Program-made: the position numbers and the translations under genes
Notes under the pieces: generated by a model
The model's database searches: none
Told to the model about the DNA's origin: nothing
The model's input: only the letters and a program-made list of their open reading frames with translations
NCBI RefSeq assembly: GCF_026745355.1
Contig: NC_079205.1
Span: 35,945,660 to 36,009,659, forward strand
Length of the DNA stretch: 64,000 bases
Direction of reading: 5' to 3'
Source of the DNA: Beta vulgaris subsp. vulgaris
Taxonomy: Eukaryota > Streptophyta > Magnoliopsida > Caryophyllales > Amaranthaceae
Shown here: positions 21,074-33,590 of the stretch, piece by piece
How positions within the stretch are numbered: the first letter of the stretch is position 1
How the letters are laid out: each line of letters starts with the position of its first letter

Positions 21074-24000
21074 CACCCTCGCAGTCGAAACGGGAGGGTC
21101 ATGAACATTAAGACTGGTGCGAAAATCCTAAAACAATATAAGGGGCAATGCCTTAGTGAATATATCTGCAATCTGATACAAAGACGACACATGACGAACA
21201 CGAACCCGATCAACTTTTTCTCTAACAAAACGACTATCCATTTCAATGTGCTTAGTGCGCTGGTGTTGCACGGGCTTTCCAGAGAGGTAAATAACACTCA
21301 CATTGTCATAATAGACCATTGTAGCTTTATGAATGGGACAATATAGTTCAAGTAGAAGATTACGTAGCTAGCAGGACTCCGAAACAACATTAACAACCCC
21401 CTTGTACTCGGCCTCGGCACTGAAACGAGAAAAGGTTCTCGTTTAGACGACCATGTAATCAAATTGTCACCCAAAAAGACACAGTAGCCGGATGTGGACC
21501 GTCGAGTATTAGAACAACCACCCCAGTCAGCATCAGTATATGAAACCAGGTCTGTAACTGGCGAAGGAGAAAGATTTTGACCAAGATAAAGAGTACCTTG
21601 AATGTAGTGTATGATACGTTTTAAAGCACTCATATGTTCATCATGAGGGTCATGCATGTGTAAGCAAATTTGTTGAACTGCATAAGAGATATCCGGCCGA
21701 GTAAATGTGAGATATTTCAGGGCACCTGCAAGACTGCAATACTTGGTCGGATCAGCATATGGAACTCTTGTGGTGGCAGTAACTTTCGAGTTTGTGTCAA
21801 CCGGAGTGGGACTCGGTTTACATGAAATCATTCCAGCATGATCAATAATCTCCTGAGCATACTTACATTGTGACAAAAGTAAACCACCCTCGTGGCGAGT
21901 CACACTAACGCCAAGAAAATATTTCAAAGACCCCAAATCCTTCATAGAAAACTCATAGCTAAGACGTGTCATAATAGACTGGCGGAGAGCATCAGAAGAA
22001 GCAGTTAAGATAATATCATTAACATATAATAGTAAGTAGGCCATATTAGACTCCCGTCGATAAATAAACAAAGAATGATCGGAGGTACTGTTAGAAAAAC
22101 CAATAGCAGAAACAAAATCAGCAAACCTCTTGTACCATGCCCTAGGGGCTTTCTTATGCCCGTACAAAGAGTTGTGCAGCAAACACACATAATCGGGATG
22201 CTCCGAGTCGCGAAATCCCATAGGTTGATACATATAAACTATATCCTTAAGCTCACCATGCAGAAAGGCGTTCTTAACATCAAGCTAATGGATGGACCAC
22301 TGCTTAGACAAAGCAAGACAAAGAAATGTGCGGATCATAGCCGGTTTCACAACTGGACTGAAAGCATCGCCACAATTAATGCCAACTTGTTGAGTTTTAC
22401 CAGCACCTACAAGACGAGCTTTAGGCCGCTCAAAAGAACCATTATATTTTTCTTTATGAGTAAAATTCCACATAGAATGAATAATATTAACACCATGGGG
22501 AGGGGCACTAAATCCCAAGTCTTATTCTTAATAAGAGCATCAAATTCATCGGTCATGGTCAATTTCCAATTCGGGCCACGAAGGGCAGCTAAAGGGGTAC
22601 GAGGAAGAGGTCAGCGAGTCACCATGGTGGCATGAGCTTGGTCATGGGTATATTTGGGGTTGGGCCGAAATATACCCTGCTAGCTATAGGTTACAGGTCG
22701 TTGGACCGGAATTGGAGTGGGCTGGGACGAGGAAAATGTAGGCTAAAGTGGCGCGGGTATTGGGCATGGAGATAGCGGGGCCGTGGATGTTGGATGAGTA
22801 GGTGAGGGCGGGTGTGGGGAGTTGGGAGGAGTTGAGCCAGCTTGGAGTTGGGCCGAGGGTATAGAGGACGAAGAGGGTAGATGTGGAGAGGGAGGAGGAG
22901 TGTGGGCCTCAAGTAATTGGGCTAGGGACGCTTGGGCCATATGGGAGGCAGGGAAAGGCGTATCAGGCTGGGCTGGAGGAAAAAAGGAGTGTTGGTAGTC
23001 TATTTCGTGAAGTAACTCCTCATCCCCCAAAAAATCATACTCACTAGCAGTAGGTTTATGAACCTGAGCAAAAGGAAAAACTTTTTCATCAAACTGCACA
23101 TGTCTACATACAATGACTTTATTACGCGATAAATCAAAACACTTATATCCACGATGAGTTGCGCGATTTCCCGAAAATAAACAAGTAGTAGAGCAGGCAT
23201 GTAATTTATTTATTATCGTAGATGAAAAAGAGGATAACACAAGCACCCGAAAATGCGAATGTGAGAGTAAGAGGGATCGCATTAAGGAGGTACGTTGCCA
23301 TCTGAAGAGCATGGTGCCATAAGGAAGGTGGCATAGATGCATTAATACGAAGAGTTCTCATGATATTATTAATGGATCGTATTTTTCGTTCGACCTTTCC
23401 ATTTTGTGAAGACGTATGATGACAAGATAGACGAAAGGACATGCCATGAGACTCACAAAACTTCCGAAAAGAAGTATTATCAAATTCTTTCCTATTATGA
23501 CATTGGAGGTTTTTTATAGGACGTTCAAATTGGTATCAATATGAGCACGGATTGCGGAAAAAATTGAAAACACTTGGGATTTAGTAGCAATGGGAAATGT
23601 CCACAAGTATTGTGAATAATCATCCAGAAAGAGCACATAATAATGATGTCCTAACGAACTCAAGGTAAGAGAGTCCAAAGATCACAGTGCATAATATCAA
23701 AAGGCATAACAGTAGTAGAGGAAGAAGAAACAAAAGGCAACTTAATATGCTTCCCAAGTACAAAAGATTGACAAGTAGTAGACTTAGAAGAACTATTACA
23801 AGCAATCATTTTATTTCGCTGAAGAGTATCTAAAACCGAGGCGCCCGGGTGACCCAGATGATCATGCCAAAGAGCTGATGCAAGAAAAGAAGTATGAGAA
23901 AAATCCTTAGGTGGACTGGTGGTAGTGATGGGGTAGAAAGAACTGGTATTATCACATATCATTAGCTGTCTCCCCATTTGTAATCATGCATTGAAAACCC

Positions 24001-24938
24001 AAAAGGATCAAAGAAGACAGACACATTATTATCAGTAGTAAATTGTCGAACTGACACAAAATTTTTAATGAGTTTGGGTGCATGTAAGACATTGTTGAGA
24101 GACAAAGGTGGGTCTGGGGAAGGTAATAAAGCATGCCCATAACCATGAATTGGAGTTGATTGACCACTACCAACAGTAATACCATTATTTTTGCTCATAT
24201 TATTATATAAGACGACAGATTACGTTGTGCGGACGTCATATGAGACGTCGCCCTAGTGTCCATGTACCAGTTGGGATCCGGTTAAGAGAGAGACAAGGTA
24301 TGCATGGCAGACTCAACATCTGTAGGAGCCCACTGAGATGTTGCGGCATAGGCTTGCTGCTGCTTGGGTAGTGGGCCCAAAATGCTAGGTTGTTGTGGGC
24401 CAGGTTGCGTACCCCTAGAGTGAGTGGGGTATGGACAAGGAGGAACAACCCAAAGATATTGCATCCATATCCAAGGTTGTTGGGACGACATTTGCTGACC
24501 ACCACAAGAAGAGTGACCACCCCTTCGGGTGCTGCCGCGGCCAGCACCGCTCGCACCACCACTACCACCATGATGTTTGTTGCTGCGATTTTTGCTTTTT
24601 CGACCCTTGTGAGATTTGCCATGACTTTGATTAGGGGGATGGTTATCATACGATACGTCGGCCATAGGAGTAGTGACCACCATGGCATCATCACCACCAA
24701 CAGTAGCCTCCCTCATGCTAGCTTCCTCCAATGCCAACATGGAACGAACCTCGTAAAACGGCGGCAGTATCTTTTGGTGATGAATAACCGATGCAACCCC
24801 CTTGTAGGCAGAAGTGAGGCCACCCACCATGCGAAGCACCAAACAGTTGTTCGAAACAGGAGCTTCTACTTTCTTCATTTGATCAGCAAGATTTTTAAGT
24901 TGATAGTAATATGCGGAGACCGAGGAAAAGTCCTTCAA
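21074..24938 (-). pseudogene. Antisense Copia gag-pol (main part, decayed)
   Basis: On the minus strand from 24938: gag (MKDFSSVSAYYYQLKNLADQ), Gly/Ser/Arg-rich linker, protease WYMDTRATSHM (about 24265; usual DTG is DTR), GAG-pre-integrase ALWHDHLGHPGASVLDTL (about 23870), integrase HTSSQNGKVERKIR near 23410, P/S-rich linker (22690-23000), RT with NSLYGHKKAPRAWYKRF (22170) and LLYVNDIIL (22020; catalytic YVDD is YVND), RNase H TDADWGGCSNTRRSTSGYC near 21520. Frame breaks between 23206, 22518 and 22233 and the mutated protease and RT residues mean it is inactive. Confidence 0.85.
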
Positions 24939-24941
24939 GTA

Positions 24942-26287
24942 TGTTGTGCATGTACATGTTATGTTTTATGCACATGTTATGTTTTGATGATGAAAATTAA
25001 TATAATATATTTTAGTATGAAAGTATGTAACAGTTGCAACAGATGCATCAAGAAAGGAATTAATAAATGAAGACTTTGAAGAAAAGAAGAATCAAGATTG
25101 AAGTCAAGTTTATATGTTCCTTAGAATAGTAACTTTAAATTAAAATGTAATATGCTCTAACTTAGTGATATGCTATGTGCTAAATATGGAAATATAAAGT
25201 TAGTATAGTTATTATTTTCTTAGAGTTAAGAAAGTAAATAATTATATTAAAATTATATATCTATATAAGAGGAAATAGATTTTCGAAATCAGAAATAAAA
25301 AGGGATTAAGGAAAACGAGTTTTTAGAAAAAGATTTTGTAAAACCGAGTTTCTAAAAGATTTTGATAAAAACAAGTTTTTGAAAAGATTTTAATAAAAAT
25401 CAGTTTTTGATAAAAACGAGTTTTGGAAAAGATTTTAATAAAAATCAGATTTTAATAAAACGAGTTTTTGAAAAAGATTTTGATAAAAATCGTTTTTGAT
25501 AAAACCGTGTTTTAAACAAAAAGATTTTTATAAAACAGAATTTTATTAAAACATGTTTTCAGATTTTCTAAAAGGGTTTGAAAAAATACTTTTTAGATAT
25601 AAACAGACTTTGAGTTGAAAAAGAAAATCTATGTAGAAAACTTGTCTTTTTTGTTTTAAAGATAAAGAAGATATATCTTAATCTAGATTAAAGATAAGGA
25701 TTAAAAGATAAAGATATTTTTAAGTGATTTTCGTCCTAACAAGCTATAAAAGGGAATCAGAATTCACTTTTAAATCTCACTTTTCAGAGAGAAAAATCGA
25801 GTCTAATTAAAAGCTGAAAACTATTTCCTTGGCACTGAGCATAGCACTGAGCGTGTAGGTTTAAGTTACTATTTCACAATTGTAATTGTCCTCTATTTGC
25901 TTGACTAAGAAGCACATCATTGAGGATCGTTCTTTTCTTGTAACTTTTACATTATATAGAGAGTGTCACCACTTAGAGTTAAGTGTTGGGAGTCATTACT
26001 AGGGTTAGTAGTGAGGGGAATCGTATCAAGAGTTTGATATTTTAGGATTCAAAGAAATAAAAGAGTTTTTGTTTCTTGTGGACGTAGATCTCAGAGGTGA
26101 GATTGAACCACGTTATATCTTGTGTCAAATCTAATATCTTTTAAGTTTATTATTCGCAAAAACAAATTAGCGATTTTCGAGTGTTCGCCAGGCCAGGCAC
26201 TGAGCACAAAAGGATTTTTGCGAAAATCGATTAGATTTCACCACTCAATTCAACCCCCCCTTCTTGAGTGTTCCCTTGGTTCCAACA
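24942..26287 (+). repeat. 5' LTR of the Sirevirus-like element
   Basis: TGTTGTGCATGTACATG to GGTTCCAACA, 1,346 bp. Nearly collinear with 30017-31390. Both contain alternating GATTTTGATAAAAACGAG-type stretches (about 25310-25560 here) and paired GGCACTGAGC motifs (25831, 25844, 26194). Confidence 0.92.
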
Positions 26288-26289
26288 AG

Positions 26290-26301
26290 TGGTATCAGAG
26301 C
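26290..26301 (+). promoter_or_regulatory. Primer binding site (initiator tRNA-Met)
   Basis: TGGTATCAGAGC, complementary to the 3' end of plant initiator tRNA-Met, two bases after the 5' LTR end. It primes minus-strand cDNA. Confidence 0.9.
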
Positions 26302-26342
26302 AGGCTATTCTCGTAAGACTCACATCTAGAGAATAGAAACCA

Positions 26343-28350
26343 TGAACACACAAGATGACTTTCGTGACAAGTATTCCAAGTGTCCAATTTTCAAGGGAAA
26401 GATATGGATGGTGGAAGACTAGGATGAGGATCTACATTCAAGGTTCTGACTTTCAATGCTGGAGAATCATAAAGACTGGACCTCTTCCTATTCAAAACAA
26501 AGATGATGAAGGAAACCTGATCGACAAGGAGGAAGATGAGTACAATTCTGTTGACTATGGAAAGGCCGAAAAGAATTACAAAGCTATGAGTATTCTCCAA
26601 TCTGGAATTGGACCTGATGAATATTCAAGAATCTCGGCATTACCGGCTAAGGAAATTGGGACACACTGGAATTGGCCCATGAAGGTACAAACGAGGTAAA
26701 ACAGTCTAGGATAGATTTACTAGTCCATGAATATGAATTGTTCACAATGAATAAGGACGAATCTATTAAAGATATGTTTACCAGATTCACACTAATAACT
26801 AATGAACTAAGATCCTTAGGAAAAATCTATTCTTCTGAAGATTTAGTTAGAAAAGTGTTAAGAAGTTTGACTAATAAATGGCTTCCCAAAATCACTGCTA
26901 TTCAAGAGGCTAAAGATCTAACAAAACTCTCACTAGAACAACTAATTGGTTCTTTAATGACCATGAACTTGTTTTAGATCCTAAATCAAATGAACCAAAG
27001 AATAAAGGGTTGGCCTTAAAAACTGAAGTAGAAACGGATGATAGTGAAAGTGATGAAGAAGTAGCGTCTCTAACTAGAAAGTTTCAAAATTTCTTAAAAA
27101 GAACAGGAGCAACAACTTCAGGAGAAGTGGAAACTTCAAAGGTAAAGGCACTACTTCTAACCCTAAGAAAAGTGCTACTAACTCTGGTTGTTTCAAGTGT
27201 GGTGAGTTCGATCACAGGATTAAAGAATGCCCTCTGTGGAATGAAGAAAAGCCTAAGAAAAACGAGAGCAGTCGAAGAAAGAGTACAAGAAAGCTATGAT
27301 GCGGCAGTCTGGGGAGACTCGGATTCTGACGAGGATCAGTGCCAGGCTCAGAGCCACGAAGCAAAATTATGTCTGAATGCTGTACAGACAACTCTGAAGA
27401 CGGCATGAGCCATGACGACTCAATCTATGCTTGATGGCTAAAAGTTCGAACCCTCTTGAAGAGGAAGAAGACAGTGAGGTAAGTCTAACTTCTTTAAAAC
27501 CTTCAATTCATCTTCTTTCAAAAGTAAGCTTGTACATTGCTTGAAAACGTAATTGATGATTGTCAAAACATGAATGATAATTTTGATACATGAAAAGGAA
27601 ATAAAAAATTTGACCAGGCTAAAAATTGGATTAGAAACAGAATATAAGGATTACTGAAAGAAAACAAAACTCTGATGAAAAGGATTGACGAGAAAGACTT
27701 AGAGATAAACACACTAAAACAAGAAAAGACTCTAGTTGATAATCTCGTAAATAGCTCAGTGCCAGTCACTGAGTTCAAGCTGAAAAATCTAGTCTTGAGG
27801 AACAAATTGAAAATTTAAATCACGAGTTGAATGAACTTAAGAACTCAAGACAACAATCTAGAATTGTTCCACTATGTGCCTAGTGATGAAAAGATAAGGA
27901 AGAACTGGATAAAGTTAAAAAGACTTAGAGATCTCCCGAAAAAGAAGTAGTGATTTAAATACCTCAGTTGAATATTTGGAATCACAACTTTCTATTGCTC
28001 GAAAGATGCACGAAAAATGGACTAATGGGATGAATGCTCTAAATTACTTAACTTGCACCACAAACAACATGAACAAAACTGGATTAGGATATACTGACCA
28101 GCAACCCAGTGCCAGGCTCAGTGCCAGAACCTTCGAAAGAGACTTTCGAAAGAGAAAATACGTGGGCCTTCCTGAATATCTAATTTGCAATTTTTGTGGA
28201 AATAATGGTCATCTAATTGACGACTGCAACAAAAAGAAAAATCGAATTGCAAAGAATGTCAAACATGTTACTCAAATCTGGGTTAGGAAAGACATACTAG
28301 ATGCTCAACGTAAGAAAAAAGGGACCCAAGCAAATATGGGTTCCTAAAAC
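26343..28350 (+). pseudogene. Sirevirus-like gag with two zinc knuckles (decayed)
   Basis: From ATG 26343 a short frame shifts into GWWKTRMRIYIQGSDFQCW and then NEVKQSRIDLLVHEYELF (UBN2-type capsid). First CCHC knuckle CFKCGEFDHRIKECP at about 27192. A Lys/Glu-rich coiled-coil region follows (27600-27960, broken). Second CCHC knuckle CNFCGNNGHLIDDC near 28189, and a QIWVRKD tail ending at stop 28345. The long gag with a C-terminal second knuckle is typical of Sireviruses. At least six frame changes. Confidence 0.75.
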
Positions 28351-28359
28351 AAACAAGTA

Positions 28360-28480
28360 ATCTGTAGAAAAAGGTAGCCCTTGAATTTATTTGTACTGAA
28401 GACCAAATAGCTGATATTTTCACTAAACCACTTGTCGTGAAAGATTTGAAAAACTTAGATTAGCTTTGGGATTGATTTCT
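28360..28480 (+). pseudogene. Terminal scrap of pol RNase H after a large deletion
   Basis: LEFICTEDQIADIFTKPL (about 28380-28435) is the conserved C-terminal end of Copia RNase H, yet it follows the gag C-terminus within about 40 bp. Protease, integrase and RT (normally over 3 kb) are missing, so this is a deletion junction, not gradual decay. Confidence 0.8.
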
Positions 28481-28747
28481 GGTACTTAGTTGATTTATGT
28501 GCTTATTTGACCCCTTTACATGCTTAAGAGTTCGAAAGATTATATCTACACTAAGTCAGATTTTTGATTTAATCCAAGACTCCTGAAAAGGCTATTGATG
28601 TTGTCCTGATAATTGACACCTAAGTTGCTTTAGAAAAATTCCATGAAAAACTCCAACAAAAGTATCATGTTTATAAAAATATACATTGATGTTGCTTTGA
28701 TAAAACTAAATTAATTTCAAAATTTGGTTTTCAAAATTTTTTTAAAA

Positions 28748-29415
28748 AATGTATGCAAGGTTGTTAGAGGAGCATAGTGAACTAAAAGCCCAAACACAAA
28801 CCCTCCCAATTAAACCAAACAACCGGTTTCCCCCATTAAACATTCACCCCTCAACATCTCCCCATTTTCTCTCTCCTTCCTCATCCCCAAACCCTAACCA
28901 TGGGAAGGAAGTCCACCCGACGGCTCCCCAAGCAACCCGCCGCTGCTGTCCCTCCATCTCCACCACCCACTACTTCTCCTGAACCACCTCTCAAAAACCT
29001 CCGGCCTAGAAAAAATCTCGAACCGCAAAAACCTGCGATCAAAAAAAAATAAAATAAAATAAATAACCCGTCACCTCACCTTCGAAAAGTTCCGCTACTA
29101 CAACTTCGCCTTATCCGCCGCCTCGAAAACGGCGTGCCTTCGCTGCAACTATTCTGCTTTCCAGTCTCTTCTAGAATCCATTCAAAATCAGGGGTGGATT
29201 AAAATACTTGATTTTAATGATGTTATATGTGAAGAGGAGGTTTGTCAATTTTATAACAACCTAGAAATTTCCGAAAATTTTCTTCTCTCCTCCACAGTAA
29301 ACGAAATTTCTATTACTTTATCTGTGGCAAATCTAGCCGAGATTCTAGGAATTGAAGAATGATTGACGGATAGAGAAAGAAAATTACGGATGAATTATGA
29401 CTATAATTGTTGAAA
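28748..29415 (+). pseudogene. Env-like ORF remnant of the Sirevirus-like element
   Basis: From ATG 28899, MGRKSTRRLPKQPAAAVPP (basic, Pro-rich start), then in shifted frames FEKFRYYNFALSAASKT and ICEEEVCQFYNNLEISENF, blocks seen in the extra ORF of plant Sirevirus-type elements. Stops at 29048 and 29360. Compare 8280-9670, the same ORF class in a different family. Confidence 0.55.
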
Positions 29416-30016
29416 CCCATTGTTGACAACCCACAAAGCAAAAGAACTTATGGAGAATAACAGAAACAATAAAAACTTGATACTCCTGCTGCCCAACGCC
29501 ATTGCTAGCTTATGTCTAAACCATAAACACTTTTCCTTTTATCCTAGTCCTACTATGTACTCTTGTCTATGCCTTGTAGTTTTTGGAAAAACATGTCGGT
29601 TTTTGTTAAACTGTTTTGATACTTTTTGGGTGTTCTTTTGGATTATCTTGAAGATTGTGAATTGGTGTTTGTTGTAGCACCAGCATCACTAGCTTAAATA
29701 GTTGAGCTATTGGGTTATTTTAAACTCTTCTGATTGTGTAAATGATTTTTTGTCTTTTTGCACTTTTTGAGAATGACAAAAGGGGGAAAAGAAGGTATAT
29801 AATATTGACTTTGTGTCTTGATGATATCCTAGGTTAAGCTAATGTGAATTTAATATAAATGAGCATGTGGGACAAAAGTGAATAATTGAATGCTATTAAT
29901 CTGATGTACGGATAGGTTCTATAAAGGGTGAATAATCCATGCATTCTTTAAGGGGGAACAATTTTCTATTTAACAATATTATATTCATGGTTTGTCATCA
30001 TCAAAAAGGGGGAATT

Positions 30017-31390
30017 TGTTGTGCATGTACATATTATGTTTTATGCACATGTTATGTTTTGATGATGAAAATTAATATAATATATTTTAGTATGAAAGTA
30101 TGTAACAGTTGCAACAGATGCATCAAGAAAGGAATTAATAAATGAAGACTTTGAAGAAAAGAAGAATCAAGATTGAAGTCAAGTTTATATGTTCCTTAGA
30201 ATAGTAACTTTAGATTAAAATGTAATATGCTCTAACTTAGTGACATGCTATGTGCTAAATATGGAAATTTAAAGTTAGTATAGTTATTATTTTCTTAGAG
30301 TTAAGAAAGTAAATAATTATATTAAAATTATATATCTATATAAGAGGAAATAGATTTTCGAAATCAGAAATAAAAAGGGATTAAGGAAAACGAGCTTTTA
30401 GAAAAAGATTTTGTAAAACCGAGTTTCTAAAAGATTTTGATAAAAACAAGTTTTTGAAAAGATTTTAATAAAAATCAGTTTTTGATAAAAACGAGTTTTG
30501 GAAAAGATTTTAATAAAAATCAGATTTTAATCAAACGAGTTTTTGAAAAAGATTTTGATAAAAATCGTTTTTGATAAAATCGTGTTTTAAACAAAAAGAT
30601 TTTTATAAAACAGAATTTTATTAAAAAATGTTTTCAGATTTTCTAAAAGGGTTTGGAAAAATACTTTTTAGATATAAACAGACTTTGAGTTGAAAAAGAA
30701 AATCTATCTAGAAAACTTATCCTTTTTGTTTAAAAGATAAAGATAGAAAAAGATAAAGTTTTATCCCTTAAATCAAGGATTAAAAGATAAAGATATTTTT
30801 AAGTGATTTTCGTCCTAAACAAGTCTTATAAAAGGAAATCAGAATTCACTTTTAAATCTCACGTTTTCAGAGAGAAAAATCGAGTCTATTAAAAGCTGGA
30901 AACTATTTCCTCCGACACTGAGCATAGCACTGAGCGAGTCAGATTTAAGTTACTATTTCACAATTGTAATTGTCCTCTAATTGCTTGACTAAGAAGCACA
31001 TCATTGAGGATCGTTCTTTTTCCGTAACTTTAACATTATAGAGAGTGTCAACACTTAGAGTTAAGTGTTGGGAGTCATTACTAGGGTTAGTAGTGAGGGG
31101 AATCTTATTGTATCAAGAGTTTGATATTTTAGGATTCAAAGAAATAAAAAGAGTTTTTGTTTCTTGTGGACGTAGATCTAAGAGGTGAGATTGAACCACG
31201 TTATATCTTGTGTTTGCGTGTCAAATCTAATATCTTTTAAGTTTATTATCCGCAAAAAGTCAAATCAGCGATTTACGAGTGTTCGGCACAGTGCCAGACA
31301 CTGAGCCACAAAATGATTTTTGCGAAAATCGATTAGATTTCACCACTCAATTCAACCCCCCCTTCTTGAGTGTCACCTTGTGTTCCAACA
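30017..31390 (+). repeat. 3' LTR of the Sirevirus-like element
   Basis: TGTTGTGCATGTACATA to TGTTCCAACA, 1,374 bp, preceded by a polypurine tract. It differs from the 5' LTR by scattered substitutions and small indels (for example a 7-bp TTGCGTG present here near 31213 only), so insertion is not very recent. Confidence 0.92.
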
Positions 31391-31395
31391 AAGTA

Positions 31396-31897
31396 TGTAT
31401 TGTTAAATTCGTGTTCCAAAACAATAGCATGCGAGTTCTCATTGTCTTGAAATAAATCGCGAAGACGGTTCCATAAAGTCATGCCGAGATGTCAGCTTCA
31501 ATGACGGTGTTCAAGAGGTCGGTCGAAATTTTGGAATAAATCCACTGAACAACAGCATCATCCAAAGTATCTCATAGTTCATGTTCATCATCAATAAGAG
31601 GAGTCGGTTTCGTGGCTTTCCCATCCTTAGTTTTTGGTGGGAGAATATGATGAAGGACTTTGTGGGATCGACAATGGACTTTAAATAATTCTGCCCAATT
31701 TGCATATTGGACATTTTCCATCTCAAGAGTGATGGGAACATGGGTCTTAATGTTTTAGATAGCAAGAGCGGGATGAAAAGAAGAAGAGAGGAGTTTTTGT
31801 CACCCATGTTGGCGGAAAAATCAGATGAGAAAGGAGATGAAGAAGGTAACGTGAGGGTTTGGGGAAGCGAAAAGATATCCAACCCTAACTGATACCA
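31396..31897 (-). pseudogene. Antisense Copia gag N-terminus and leader
   Basis: Continues the gag interrupted at 24942. Minus-strand ATG near 31807 opens MGDKNSS; a shifted frame reads VPITLEMENVQYANWAELFK, the usual Ale-type gag start. Stop and shift near 31580. Confidence 0.65.
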
Positions 31898-32052
31898 TGT
31901 AAGAATATAATTCCGTGCCTCTCTCATTCTATCTTTGGGAAATATATACAATATCATAAGACTATTACAATGCTATAATTATGGCTATAAGTTAGGCAAC
32001 TATATATACAAAAGTCAATATAAAATATTCTTCAATATTTCATAATCTATCA
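31898..32052 (-). repeat. 5' LTR of the antisense Copia element
   Basis: Counterpart of 20919-21073. On the minus strand its ATTCTTACA end is followed by the PBS TGGTATCAG. Confidence 0.85.
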
Positions 32053-33590
32053 GGGGTTTGATATGATTTCAAGCACTGTGATTCAGAAAATTCATGTTGT
32101 ATGGCTCGTTATTGGTGTGGGCCAACAAGGCTTTGAGGGACAATGCACTGGTTGAGCTAGGCAACACTTTGCACCTCGAGATGTGTAGGAGGTAAGGATT
32201 TAAGGACATTGTGGTTTCTAATGATGCTCTTCTTCACCGAAAATTTCAGACACTAGTTCATGGCGGTTCTTCTCTTTGCGTTCGAGTTCTCAAGGTCAAA
32301 TACAACCCAAATGGGGAAGCTTTGGAGGTTCACATAGGCTATTCAAATAGCTTTCCTTGGCAGAGTATTTGGAGTTTATAATCATTATTCAAGGAAGGAT
32401 TATTATGGCGTGTTGAAAATGGAGGAAATATTAGTATTTGGGATTACCCGTGGGTAGTGGATGAGGAGTAAAGCGGGATCCAAAGTGCTTGTGGTCATGG
32501 GCTTTTCAAGGTTAGTAATGTTATTGACCTGGAGAAAACATGCAATGGAACGTTGACATTCTCTACAACAATTTCAATGCTAGAGACCCAACATGTAATC
32601 TTGCCATTCCTCTTAGCATTCATTCTTCTAGTGACTCTTTGTCTTGGGCTTTCACCAAGGATGGTTCTTACTTGGTTAAAGCTACTTCTAGGGTAGGAAA
32701 GGAACCTTGATTATTTCCACCATGGTTCTTTGGGGCTTTGATGTATCCTAAAACGTCATTTCTTGTGGTGTACTTCTACCAATACCCTTCCCATGAGAAG
32801 CTTATTGAAATGTAGACGTATATATTATTATAGAGGATGATAAGTGTGCCCGTCGTTTGGTGTGAGGAAGGATCAATACTTATGCCCTTTTCTTGTGTCC
32901 AAAGGTTAAATAAATTATGGGAGGATATATTGATTGTGCTGAGATGATATGTAATCTAGCAGGTCTCACAACGTGTGAAGTGTTGTAGGCATGGAGTAAA
33001 ATGGACCCTGAAATGTGGCAAAAGGGTGGCAATCTATCATGGTATATATGGATTGATCGTAACAACCTGGTCTATGAAAATAACATAACTCATAATGACA
33101 TTTTGGTGCAACATGTATTGAGACTGGTGAAGTGTTTGAAAATTATGTAGAGCATATATATGGCTATCTAATGCGGAGTGCCTCTACCAACTCTTGGGTT
33201 TGGGGCAATCCTCTACGCGGTTTACAAAGATCTACGTAGATTGATGCTGGTGTTGGGAACAACGGGTTAGTGGGTGGGTGGGTGAGTGGGCCTGATTTTG
33301 GTGGCTAGGAATGATGTTGACCGAACAAGTTCTTTATGCGACGACAAGGCCTATCAAATTAAAACTCATTAGCCCGCGAAAATTGTAGATTGCAAAGTAA
33401 TCGTTGTGGTTGCCAAATTGGCGAAGAGCCACGACTTCCCAAAATATAATTATTGTATCCGGTTGTCAAATAGTGATCGGTCGTTTCGGAAGGACATTTT
33501 GCTATATTTCGGTTAGATAATATTCTAGAAGATATTTTATTTTTTAACTCTGTTTTTAGCTCTATTGTTTTTCTCATATAAAAAAAGATG
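32053..33590 (+). mobile_element. LINE retrotransposon, 3' segment
   Basis: Continues the LINE of 19062-20918. Blocks: VHGGSSLCVRVLKVKYNPNG (32258), LLWRVENGGNISIWDYPWV (32399), both typical of the region between RT and the RNase H of plant LINEs; a NSWVWGNPLRG/DAG segment (33190-33260) and AKLAKSHDFPKYNY (33412) suit a decayed RNase H. The poly(A)-like end is near 33575-33590. Numerous stops. Confidence 0.65.

Larger units (their letters stand above)
24942..31390 (+). mobile_element. Internally deleted Sirevirus-like Copia element with complete LTRs
   Basis: LTRs 24942-26287 and 30017-31390, flanked by a perfect 5-bp target duplication AAGTA (24937-24941, 31391-31395). The PBS TGGTATCAGAGC lies at 26290-26301, and polypurine tracts AAAAGGGGGAAAAG (29776), AAGGGGGAACA (29949) and AAAAAGGGGGAA (30004) precede the 3' LTR. 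Inside are gag with two CCHC knuckles, no protease/integrase/RT, a short RNase H tail and an env-like remnant. It could move only with proteins supplied by another copy. Confidence 0.92.
20919..32052 (-). mobile_element. Antisense Copia retrotransposon, itself split by a Sirevirus-like element
   Basis: Bounded by ~155-bp LTRs (20919-21073 and 31898-32052), read on the minus strand as TGATAGATTATGAAATATTG to ATTCTTACA. A PBS TGGTATCAG follows the 5' LTR (+ strand 31890-31898). Protein order on the minus strand is gag, PR, INT, RT, RNase H. The 24942-31390 insertion interrupts gag. The presumed 5-bp target duplications (GGGAC / GGGGT) match only in part, so the exact borders are uncertain by a base or two. 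Confidence 0.85.

Noticed and set aside
33240..33300. GTGGGTGGGTGGG stretch as another minisatellite copy
   Set aside because: Too short and lies within the LINE 3' segment; unrelated to the minisatellites near the C48 gene.
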